NCBI GenBank assembly: GCA_023229245.1
Contig: JALNZU010000050.1
Coordinates: forward strand, 1 to 19,069
DNA from: Bacteroidales bacterium
Lineage (GTDB): Bacteria > Bacteroidota > Bacteroidia > Bacteroidales > F082
DNA length: 19,069 nt
Reading direction: 5' to 3'
A program made the translations under genes and the position numbers. Shown here one piece after another: positions 12,698 to 19,069 of this stretch (positions within the stretch are counted from its first letter, which is position 1; every line of letters begins with the position of its first letter). The notes below the pieces were generated by a model that ran no database searches, had not been told where the DNA came from, and saw only the letters and a program-made list of their open reading frames with translations.

Positions 12698-15316
12698 ATG
12701 AAGAAGCTTTTTACAGTTTTAACTTCTTTATTTATCGTGAACTTTTTGTTCGGGCAAAGTGCATTTTATTATTATGAAGGAAAGAAGATTCCCATTGACT
12801 GGAGTACAGACAAGATATATGTGAAATTTAAAGATGAGAAAGCTGAAAGTGAAAAGAAACAAGTAATTGCACGAATATCCAACATAAAAACCCCGGAAAA
12901 GAGAAACTTAGAGCATCCAAACGATGTAGCCATTCTTGATATTCTGGCAGATAGAACCATGTCGGGAATTAAAGAAAGAATTAAAGATTTCAACAGCGAT
13001 ACGAGCGTTGTTGTAGCAAATCCGTTTTTTATATCTAAAACAGATAGCACTCTAATGGGGCTAACGGAACTGTTTTATGTTAAACTAAAATCCCCTTCAG
13101 ACTTTACAGAATTAGAAAGATTAGCGAAAGAAACCAATACATTCCTGTTGAAGCAAAATGAGTTTGAACCAAGTGTTTATATTCTTGTTGCAGATAAAAA
13201 TTCCAATGGAAATGCTTTGGAAATGGCAAATTATTTTTACGAAACCAATATATTTGAATATGCTGCACCTTCGTTTATGCGAATCTTGAAAAAACAATGC
13301 ACAAATGATCCATTTTTTAATCAGCAATGGGGGCTTAAAAACACAGGGCAACACAGTGGAATTTCGGGGGCAGACATAAATGTATGTCAGGCATGGGAAA
13401 TAACTCGCGGCAGAGACGTAATATCAGTTGCAGTACTTGATGAAGGAGTTGACTTAAACCACCCCGATTTAATACATAATTTATTACCGGGCTTTGATGC
13501 AACCGGTCAAGGCAGTAGTGGTGCTCCTCAAGGAGATGATGCACATGGTACTGCATGTGCCGGAATAATTGCAGCACAAGGTAATAATAATGAAGGTATT
13601 TCAGGTGTCGCTCCAAATTGCAGAATAATACCAATTAGAATAGCATACGGTGATGGTTTTGGCGGTTGGATTACTGAAGATATTTGGATTGCAAATGGAA
13701 TAAATTGGGCATGGCAAAACGGAGCTGATATTTTGAGTAATTCCTGGGGTGGTGGAGATGAATCTTCATTAATTACGAATGCAATTAATAATGCGGTTAG
13801 TAATGGTCGAGATGGATTGGGATGCCCTGTTTTATTTGCATCTGGAAATAATAATGGTTCTGTTTCCTATCCTGCAAGACTATCAAGTGTAATCGCTGTT
13901 GGGGCAATGAGCATGTGTAATGAGAGAAAAACACCTTCAAGTTGTGACGGAGAAACTAATTGGGGGAGTAATTTTGGAGGTGAACTTGATATTATAGCTC
14001 CAGGGGTTAAAATTTATACTACCGATATTACTGGAAGTGCTGGTTACGATGGCGGAAATTATACAAGCACATTCAACGGGACATCGAGTGCCTGTCCTCA
14101 TGCAGCAGGTGTAATGGCTTTAATTCTATCTGTTAATCGCTGCCTTACACAAACAGAAGCAAGACGCATACTTGAATTAAGTTGTAACAAAGTTGGTACT
14201 TATTGCTATAATTCAACCTCTGGTCGTCCAAATGGAACATGGAATAATCAAATGGGGTACGGAAGGATTAATGCGTACAATTCCGTTCGTTATGCTTTCA
14301 GCACACAAATAAACTCTTATACGAATGTTTCCGGTACTGACCAAGGAGCAAACAATTGCAGTGGCAACCTTTGTACCTGGCAGTTAATTTCAGGCGGATG
14401 CTCCGGATTAGCCGCAGCAAATTACTTTGTTTATTGGCATCGTGTTGAAGCAAATGTTACATATCCTTTCACTTCGGGAGCAACGGTAATCGGAACATCT
14501 AACGGTTTTTCTTTTTCTAGTCCTAATAATGGTAACTATTTTATGGGGGCATCTAATGTTACTTCTACCAGTGCCACTCTTTATACTTATGTTTTTGAAA
14601 CATACAATGTTTTGGGACAATTCTTAGGGTGGGTTCCTACTGCCCCACAAAATATCCGCTTCAACTATCATGTATTGAGTATTCTGGATCAAGATATTTA
14701 CTTGCAAAATCAAACCGTCTCAACAGGAACTTACACCCATAACGCAATGAATAAAATTGAAGCGGGATACGATGTAACAACTGCCGTTCCATACGGAAAT
14801 TATGTTGTTGAAGGCGATGCCAACGTCACCTTACATGCAGGCAATAGCATAACATTAGGACCCGGCACATCAATTACCCCCGGTGCAAACGGTTCATTCC
14901 ATGCTTACATTGAGCCATTTTTCACTTGTACACAGTATCCAATGGGAATGATTTTAAATGACGACAATAATAATGGTTTCCCTGCTGTTATAAATGATTA
15001 TAGAGTAACCATGCTTAAAGAAGAAGATTTTTTTGCTACTGACTCAAAACCTATCGAAACAGTTTTTAAAATATACCCCAATCCTTCAAATGGTGATGCT
15101 ACAATTGAATACACTCTTGACAACTCTGAATTTGTAGAAATAACAATACATGACAATTGTGGAAGACCTATTTATAAACTCAAAAACAAATCACTTCACA
15201 AAGCAGGAAAATATCAGATAAAACTTACAGGTGTTAACCTTGCAGCAGGTATTTACTACTGCATTTTGCAAACAGAAAGCGAATTTAAAACAAACGAACT
15301 AATTATTGTAAGATGA
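12698..15316 (+). CDS. Secreted subtilisin-like (S8) protease with type IX sorting domain
   Basis: The 872-aa protein starts with a signal peptide (MKKLFTVLTSLFIVNFLFGQ); an in-frame ATG at 12668 would add ten residues before it and is less likely. An N-terminal prodomain-like region (about 20-200) precedes the S8 domain with catalytic Asp248 (AVLDEGVD), His283 (DAHGTACAG) and Ser463 (NGTSSACPHAAG), and oxyanion Asn384 (ASGNNNG). A beta-rich region and a coathanger-stack-like repeat (VEGDANVTLHAGNSITLGPG) follow. The last 80 residues (IYPNPSNGDATIEY...GIYYCIL) are a type A sorting domain for type IX secretion, so it should reach the surface or outside. It overlaps the lipoprotein gene by 4 bp. 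Substrate unknown. Confidence 0.9.
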   Translation: MKKLFTVLTSLFIVNFLFGQSAFYYYEGKKIPIDWSTDKIYVKFKDEKAESEKKQVIARISNIKTPEKRNLEHPNDVAILDILADRTMSGIKERIKDFNSDTSVVVANPFFISKTDSTLMGLTELFYVKLKSPSDFTELERLAKETNTFLLKQNEFEPSVYILVADKNSNGNALEMANYFYETNIFEYAAPSFMRILKKQCTNDPFFNQQWGLKNTGQHSGISGADINVCQAWEITRGRDVISVAVLDEGVDLNHPDLIHNLLPGFDATGQGSSGAPQGDDAHGTACAGIIAAQGNNNEGISGVAPNCRIIPIRIAYGDGFGGWITEDIWIANGINWAWQNGADILSNSWGGGDESSLITNAINNAVSNGRDGLGCPVLFASGNNNGSVSYPARLSSVIAVGAMSMCNERKTPSSCDGETNWGSNFGGELDIIAPGVKIYTTDITGSAGYDGGNYTSTFNGTSSACPHAAGVMALILSVNRCLTQTEARRILELSCNKVGTYCYNSTSGRPNGTWNNQMGYGRINAYNSVRYAFSTQINSYTNVSGTDQGANNCSGNLCTWQLISGGCSGLAAANYFVYWHRVEANVTYPFTSGATVIGTSNGFSFSSPNNGNYFMGASNVTSTSATLYTYVFETYNVLGQFLGWVPTAPQNIRFNYHVLSILDQDIYLQNQTVSTGTYTHNAMNKIEAGYDVTTAVPYGNYVVEGDANVTLHAGNSITLGPGTSITPGANGSFHAYIEPFFTCTQYPMGMILNDDNNNGFPAVINDYRVTMLKEEDFFATDSKPIETVFKIYPNPSNGDATIEYTLDNSEFVEITIHDNCGRPIYKLKNKSLHKAGKYQIKLTGVNLAAGIYYCILQTESEFKTNELIIVR

Positions 15317-15672
15317 AAAAGATAATTTTAATTATAATAACTTTATTAACTGTTCTTTTTTCCTGCAAAAAGGAGAAATTTCCTGATATGAATGAGTTGA
15401 AGGGTAGTTGGATTGAACAGACAAACAATTCATTCAAACATACGTTGATTTTTGAAGATGCTGTTTTGTTTTTTGTTAAGCCATCAAAAACTGATACATT
15501 GATATATAATCTCAATAAGGAGAATGAAGTCTTATCCCTCAAATTAGTTAATAGTCCTTCAGGCATAACAACTGAACATAAGATTTTGATTAATAAAAGA
15601 AAAAAAGAACTGACCATTTGGGGACTGTTTGTCGGAATTAATACAAGTGAAACGACATTCAAAAAGGAATAG
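15313..15672 (+). CDS. Small lipoprotein co-translated with the subtilase
   Basis: The 119-aa protein begins MKKIILIIITLLTVLFSCKK, a lipoprotein signal peptide with lipobox LFSC. The remainder has the strand pattern of a small lipocalin-like or META-like fold: ELKGSWIEQ, TLIFEDAVLFF, KKELTIWGLF. The start overlaps the subtilase stop (ATGA), so expression is tightly coupled. An inhibitor, chaperone or self-protection partner of the protease is possible but is inferred only from linkage. I do not recognise the family. Confidence 0.7.
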   Translation: MKKIILIIITLLTVLFSCKKEKFPDMNELKGSWIEQTNNSFKHTLIFEDAVLFFVKPSKTDTLIYNLNKENEVLSLKLVNSPSGITTEHKILINKRKKELTIWGLFVGINTSETTFKKE

Positions 15673-15710
15673 TTTATCTTCGGACATGACTATGGACAAG
15701 ATAGCACTGG

Positions 15711-15843
15711 CACTAACAGCGGTTTGCTGCAAGCGGGGCGACAGTGCTAAATTGAACATTCGTGCATCTAATAAACATTTGTGCTATGTTGAAAGTTAGA
15801 GCTTCTAATGCCCCGCCTGACAGCAAGCCGCAAAACGTTAGCG
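15711..15843 (+). other. attC-like recombination site 6
   Basis: CACTAAC (15711-15717) and GTTAGCG (15837-15843) bound a 133-nt palindrome. AGCGGTTTGCTGCAAGCGGGGC pairs with GCCCCGCCTGACAGCAAGCCGC. The loop carries TAAACATTTGTGC, also found in the loop of site 7 as ATAAACATTTGTGC. This is the clearest site in the window. Confidence 0.8.
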
Positions 15844-15894
15844 GTCAGCTTAAAAGACCACGCATTAACAGATAATTCGAAAAAAAATAAGAAT

Positions 15895-16383
15895 ATGACT
15901 AAAACAAATTTAATAATTACAATTTTGCTAACAGCTTGTTTGCAAACATTTGGACAGCACCTTGGATTGACTTTTCAGAACGCAGAAAAACAAGGTATTT
16001 CAATAAAGCACTTAGACAGTATTTATACAAGTGCAGTACATACCGACACTTCATTAGCAGTTTTTAAAACAGAAAAAGAACAAGAAGCATTGCAACAAGC
16101 ATATTTCAATCTTTTGCAAGACTTTGCTAATTTCCTTTCTGAAAACAACTTCAAATGGGAAAAGCCGACAAGATGCTTTAATAGAATATATTTTAACTCA
16201 GACGGGACAATAGATTATTTCCTGTTTAATTTTCTTGGCAAGACTGAAGACAAACCTGCCGAAAATATTGAAAAGGAATTTCAAAGGTTACTTAATGTGT
16301 TTATTTCAGACTATAAATTTTCGCTAACTGCTAAAACCAAGTTTGCCCAATGCAGTCCGACAACTTATATACCGCAAAAATGA
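15895..16383 (+). CDS. Small exported protein of unknown function
   Basis: The 162-aa protein starts MTKTNLIITILLTACLQTFG, a Sec signal peptide with a likely cut before Gln21 (or close by). The mature part contains a helical stretch (EKEQEALQQAYFNLLQDFAN) and a strand-turn motif RIYFNSDGTIDYFLFNFLG (about 101-119) that recalls TonB-C-like small Bacteroidota exported proteins. An earlier in-frame ATG at 15808 lies inside the attC-like site and is not credible. The gene is flanked by sites 6 and 7 and makes a compact one-gene module. No family assigned. Confidence 0.7.
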   Translation: MTKTNLIITILLTACLQTFGQHLGLTFQNAEKQGISIKHLDSIYTSAVHTDTSLAVFKTEKEQEALQQAYFNLLQDFANFLSENNFKWEKPTRCFNRIYFNSDGTIDYFLFNFLGKTEDKPAENIEKEFQRLLNVFISDYKFSLTAKTKFAQCSPTTYIPQK

Positions 16384-16447
16384 CAAACATCATCACATAA
16401 TGACTTGATGAAATGATATACAAAGAAACTTGAAAAGAAAGCCAAAT

Positions 16448-16579
16448 CGCTAACAGCACCTAAAAGAAATTGGCGGTTCAATGGTTACATAAACATTTGT
16501 GCTTCGCATCAAGTTCATTGGTGGCAGAGAGTTTTCGTCTCCCAAATCGCCAACTTCTTGTAGCTGCCAACCCTTGGCA
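16448..16579 (+). other. attC-like recombination site 7, degenerate right core
   Basis: CGCTAAC (16448-16454) starts a 132-nt imperfect palindrome in which AGCACCTAAAAGAAATTGGCG pairs with CGCCAACTTCTTGTAGCTGCC. The right core reads CTTGGCA (16573-16579), with the G of GTT replaced by C, so this site may be inactive. Beyond it (16580-16716) nothing recognisable was seen. Confidence 0.6.
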
Positions 16580-16716
16580 ACAAGCGATGGGCGACCCTAC
16601 GAAATTGACAGGCTCACCCAAAATTTACGTTCTTACAAGACAACTATTTTTTGAAGCGGACTACTGAAAGCTGATTCCCAGACCCATCCACCACCCAATA
16701 TTTTTCGAATAAAATA

Positions 16717-16771
16717 TGGATAATATACAGATAACTCCTATCTTTGTGTCGCTCTTATTTGGATAAAATAC
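16717..16771 (+). promoter_or_regulatory. fic promoter with flanking direct repeats
   Basis: TATCTTTG (16739-16746) is a perfect TAnnTTTG -7 element 35 bp before the fic start. TGGATAATATAC (16717-16728) and TGGATAAAATAC (16760-16771) are 11/12 identical direct repeats on either side of it, suitable for a regulator that blocks initiation. Because the Fic protein ends in a winged helix, self-regulation is possible. Confidence 0.5.
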
Positions 16772-16780
16772 AAACATCTT

Positions 16781-17857
16781 ATGGATAGATTCATTCAGAA
16801 ACTCAATTTTGACTTTGCTACAAATCAAAGAGTGTTACAACTCATCGGTTACATTGACGGCTTTACAGGCAAGTGGAATATTGTAGAAAATAAAGAAAAC
16901 CGCTATTTGAAAGAATTGCGGAAAATTGCGACAATCGAAAGTATCGGTTCTTCTACACGAATTGAGGGAGCAACGCTTACTGACAAAGAAGTGCAAGAAC
17001 TTTTAAACAACATTAAAATTACTACACTAAAAACCCGTGACGAGCAAGAAGTAATTGGATATTACGAAGTGTTGGAACTTATTTACGACAACTACTCTAC
17101 TATTAAATTTTCTGAAAGTTACATCAAACAACTACATCAACTATTGTTGAAATACAGCAGTAAAGACGAGCGGCACAGAGGAACATACAAAAACCTACCG
17201 AACAAAGTTATTGCTACTTATCCGACAGGTGAACAACGTACCATTTTCGCAACTACCGAACCTGCACTAGTTGAAGGCGAAATGCGTGCTCTTATTGATT
17301 GGACAAACGAACAACTTGAACAAAAAAAAATTCATCCGTTAATAGTAATCGGAAGTTTCATTTATGATTTTTTGAGTATACACCCTTTTCAAGACGGGAA
17401 CGGCAGGTTGTCAAGATTGCTTACAACACTTTGTTTGTTACAGAGCAACTACGTTTTCATTCAATATATTTCTTTTGAAAACCACATTGAACAAAACAAA
17501 AAGGAGTATTACGAAGCATTGATGTCAGGACAAAAAAACAGAGGAGCAGAAAACGAACGTATTGACAAATGGTTACTATTCTTTTTGGTAAGCCTTAAAA
17601 TGCTTACTCAAAAATTAGAACAAAAATATGATATGTTCAAATCTAAAGGCGGTTATTTGAACGAACGTCAGAAGCAAATCAGAGATTTTATCATTGATAA
17701 TCAACCTATTAAAATAGGTGATTTAGCAAAGCGATTTCCTGATTTCCCGGTAAGCACTTTGAAAAAAGATTTACAATATCTGAGAAACGAACAAGTGCTT
17801 ACAATGATTGGTAAAGGAAAAGGAAGTGTGTATGTGATAAATAAAATAAGTGAGTAG
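16781..17857 (+). CDS. Fic-domain AMP-transferase-like protein with C-terminal winged helix
   Basis: The 358-aa protein has an N-terminal Fic_N-like region carrying the inhibitory motif SSTRIEG (Ser58, Glu62, Gly63), a perfect Fic motif HPFQDGNGRLSR (201-212) and a C-terminal winged-helix segment (about 295-350: NERQKQIRDFII, FPVSTLKKDLQYLRNEQVLT). This domain set is that of class II Fic proteins, which attach AMP or related groups to target proteins and are held inactive by the N-terminal Glu until relieved. Catalytic His201 and the phosphate-binding loop are intact. The target is unknown. A truncated nuclease-like gene starts 2 bp after its stop, suggesting a former operon. It may be a stress or defence gene. 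Confidence 0.9.
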   Translation: MDRFIQKLNFDFATNQRVLQLIGYIDGFTGKWNIVENKENRYLKELRKIATIESIGSSTRIEGATLTDKEVQELLNNIKITTLKTRDEQEVIGYYEVLELIYDNYSTIKFSESYIKQLHQLLLKYSSKDERHRGTYKNLPNKVIATYPTGEQRTIFATTEPALVEGEMRALIDWTNEQLEQKKIHPLIVIGSFIYDFLSIHPFQDGNGRLSRLLTTLCLLQSNYVFIQYISFENHIEQNKKEYYEALMSGQKNRGAENERIDKWLLFFLVSLKMLTQKLEQKYDMFKSKGGYLNERQKQIRDFIIDNQPIKIGDLAKRFPDFPVSTLKKDLQYLRNEQVLTMIGKGKGSVYVINKISE

Positions 17858-17858
17858 T

Positions 17859-18123
17859 GTGAATGACGAAATAGTATCAGCAAGTGGGGAACGGGTAGCG
17901 ATTGGAGGTTATTTACCTCAGTTTGACGAGTTTGCATGGTTTATTTTTTTTGAATTTAACAAACAGCAAACTTGAATGGATAAGAGTTGCTGACCCCAAA
18001 GCCGAAAAACTTGACGACATTCAATATTCCACTTATTCAGAACTTCACGCCTACCAAGTATTGGTTCACTGGTGTCTATTAAAAAAATGTGAATCAAATT
18101 TGAACTCTAAATGCAGTTGGTAG
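17859..18123 (+). pseudogene. Frameshifted, truncated N-terminus of a large nuclease-like protein
   Basis: From a GTG at 17859 the reading is VNDEIVSASGERVAIGGYLP then QFDEFAWFIF. At a run of eight T (17944-17951) the frame must shift by one, after which NLTNSKLEWIRVADPKAEKL, DDIQYSTYSELHAYQV continues to 18123. The joined pattern (SGE..A.GGY..Q, then DD, then YQ) resembles N-terminal PD-(D/E)XK-like nuclease domains (Cap4/DUF4297 type) found on large defence ATPases. The expected lysine after YQV is missing because the reading diverges there, probably at a recombination breakpoint. Non-functional. Family call is tentative. Confidence 0.45.
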
Positions 18124-18282
18124 TCGTTGTCATCATTGGATGTTTTATCCGTAGGAGCCGAAAGCTCTTGAACGGGATCTTTGACCAATAGGGTGGGTAT
18201 TCCTGAGCATAGTCTGCCACTAAATCAAGACAAATGAGGTAAAAAATGATGCTCGTTCAACTATAAAAAAGGTAAAAAAACA

Positions 18283-18343
18283 GTTCCGGCACGCATATTT
18301 TCCGGAGCATATTCGGACACCTATTCCGGTGATACTCGGCCTA
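18283..18343. repeat. Transposon-end-like units beside integrase copy 2
   Basis: GTTCCGGCACG (18283), TTTCCGGAGCATATTCGGAC (18299) and ATTCCGGTGATACTCGGCC (18323) are related units; the last two are 24 bp apart and the last is shared with 3631-3649. As at copy 1, no transposase gene accompanies it. The preceding stretch 18124-18282 holds nothing I can identify. Confidence 0.45.
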
Positions 18344-18426
18344 CTTGTTATAGATTTTTCAGGTAGATACAATTAATATTTTTTCTCATATGTCACCCTT
18401 TAATTCAAAGTAGATGAATTTATGAA

Positions 18427-18567
18427 CTACACGGTCAAGACATGTTTTAGAAAGCTCATAACCACCCTTTTATAATTCAAAAACGCATTTGCGCTGTATC
18501 GTTGCAAAATCAGCTTTTTCTCAAATTTCTGAACAAGGCTGTTTACATCCATTACTTCGTTCTTCAT
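18427..18567 (-). pseudogene. N-terminal stump of a tyrosine-recombinase-like integrase, copy 2
   Basis: On the minus strand from 18567 the ORF gives MKNEVMDVNSLVQKFEKKLI, then LQRYSANAFLNYKRVVMSFL and KHVLTV (46 aa). This fits the SAM-like N-terminal fold of tyrosine recombinases, where the motif YSxxTxxxYxxxxxxFLxH is usual. No RHRY catalytic residues can follow because the reading stops and unrelated DNA with transposon-end repeats begins. Its orientation, away from the attI-like core, is that of intI. I cannot tell IntI from other Xer-like recombinases on 46 residues. Confidence 0.55.
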
Positions 18568-18685
18568 TAGAACAGTGAAAATAGCAAAACTTTCGTAAAC
18601 GCAAATTTATTGTTTTGTTATTTCACAAGTTAAAGTGCTGTTTTTCTGTTTTTTACAGAGCTTTTTCCTTTTTTTATAAAATTAT

Positions 18686-18751
18686 TTTACGAATGTTATA
18701 TGATTTGAATTTACGAATGTTTATATTTGTGTTGTAAATAAGACGTTAGCG
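18686..18751 (+). other. attI-like site, copy 2
   Basis: TTTACGAATGTT occurs at 18686-18697 and 18710-18721, again 24 bp apart, with the core GTTAGCG at 18745-18751, 24 bp after the second. The inverted form AACTTTCGTAAA is at 18588-18599. The core equals the right core of attC-like site 6 and both continue as GTC, as expected if a cassette had been joined here. Confidence 0.55.
18722..18729 (+). promoter_or_regulatory. Pc-like promoter element, copy 2
   Basis: TATATTTG is a perfect TAnnTTTG, placed between the second 12-mer and the GTTAGCG core and pointing into the downstream sequence. A TTTG lies at 18704-18707, closer than usual for a -33 element. A cassette promoter at this place is a hallmark of integrons. 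Confidence 0.5.
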
Positions 18752-18875
18752 GTCATGCATGAAGCGCAGTGCAGAATTGAAAGTGAAAATAAAAGATGAA
18801 ATATAATTTTAAACAAAGTAAATGTAAAATCTATAATAGTACCGAAATAAAATAAATTATTAAAACATTATAAAC

Positions 18876-19016
18876 TTGAGACATTATTTTTTAACATTCG
18901 TTTTTCTTATTGTTTGCTCCACATTCATATACGGACAAGACAATACCTGTTTAATTCACAAACCTACAATTTACTTTCAAATCACACCATTTTCCCCTTT
19001 TGAATTTTGGATTTAG
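18876..19016 (+). CDS. Putative small exported protein, possibly frameshifted
   Basis: From a TTG at 18876 the reading is LRHYFLTFVFLIVCSTFIYG then QDNTCLIHKP: a good Sec signal peptide with cleavage near G-Q and a Cys in the mature part. It ends after 46 codons at 19016. Near the T/C runs at about 18990-19005 a one-base shift would join it to LNFGFRPELSGNQD ending near the window edge. It is the first ORF after the attI-like core of copy 2 and may be a cassette gene. Low certainty. Confidence 0.35.
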   Translation: MRHYFLTFVFLIVCSTFIYGQDNTCLIHKPTIYFQITPFSPFEFWI

Positions 19017-19069
19017 ACCCGAATTGAGCGGAAATCAAGATTAAACAGTTATTTCTCGAAATTTTAGAC

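Larger units (their letters stand above)
18318..18748. repeat. ~430-bp direct repeat, copy 2
   Basis: This matches 3626-4059 in the same orientation, including the transposon-end unit, the integrase stump, the paired 12-mers and the closing ATAAGACGTTA. It carries fewer stop codons and a perfect promoter element, so it looks the younger or less decayed copy. Confidence 0.8.

Noticed and set aside
15303..15662. Minus-strand ORF of 119 codons
   Set aside because: It mirrors the lipoprotein gene on the plus strand, which has a good signal peptide and a 4-bp overlap with the subtilase.
16470..16667. ORF of 65 codons
   Set aside because: It sits within attC-like site 7 and the following spacer; no motif.

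Overview
The window looks like accessory DNA from a member of the Bacteroidota. Evidence: low G+C, promoters of the TAnnTTTG type without clear Shine-Dalgarno sequences, a type IX secretion sorting domain, an OMP_b-brl_3-type outer-membrane barrel, free-standing LytTR control and a GG-leader precursor peptide next to a radical SAM/SPASM maturase. No rRNA, tRNA, CRISPR array or intact transposase was found.

Layout. 1-727: decayed 3' end of an outer-membrane barrel gene. 811-1448: a structured repeat, three attC-like folded sites and the 5' stump of a GyrI-like gene. 1501-3184: a three-gene HipB-HipS-HipT type toxin-antitoxin operon behind three regularly spaced operators. 3405-4059: a truncated lipoprotein gene, transposon-end-like repeats, and the first copy of a ~430 bp unit. 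4270-11488: a complete-looking modified-peptide (RiPP) locus made of a LytTR regulator, a 60-aa precursor, a radical SAM/SPASM maturase, an outer-membrane barrel, a C39-peptidase ABC exporter and a short HlyD-like adaptor. 11503-16579: a second copy of the structured repeat, then three gene modules separated by four attC-like sites (GIY-YIG nuclease-like protein; secreted subtilase plus lipoprotein; small exported protein). 16781-18123: a Fic protein followed by a frameshifted, truncated nuclease-like gene. 18318-18748: the second copy of the ~430 bp unit, then a small exported ORF.

The most interesting pattern is integron-like. The two ~430 bp direct repeats each hold, on the minus strand, the N-terminal stump of a tyrosine-recombinase-like protein. 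Each then has two 12-bp direct repeats exactly 24 bp apart, a promoter-like element pointing away from the integrase stump, and a terminal GTTA. Sequence identity between the copies stops at that GTTA. This is the architecture of intI-attI-Pc. Seven 105-133 nt imperfect palindromes that start with an AAC-ending core and mostly end with GTTAG or GTTGG lie at the 3' boundaries of gene modules, as attC sites do. No intact integrase is present, so this is a remnant, a CALIN-like array, or a platform driven in trans.

The RiPP locus is the other highlight. LytTR probably binds three ACCGCTCATTT-like repeats at exact 21-bp spacing upstream of the precursor promoter. A terminator-like hairpin after the precursor would keep precursor levels above those of the enzymes. 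The maturase would modify the core, the C39 domain would cut after Gly-Gly, and the ABC/HlyD pair would export the product. The outer-membrane barrel, co-translated with the exporter, could handle outer-membrane passage or re-uptake. All functions are inferred by reading the sequence; no searches were run.
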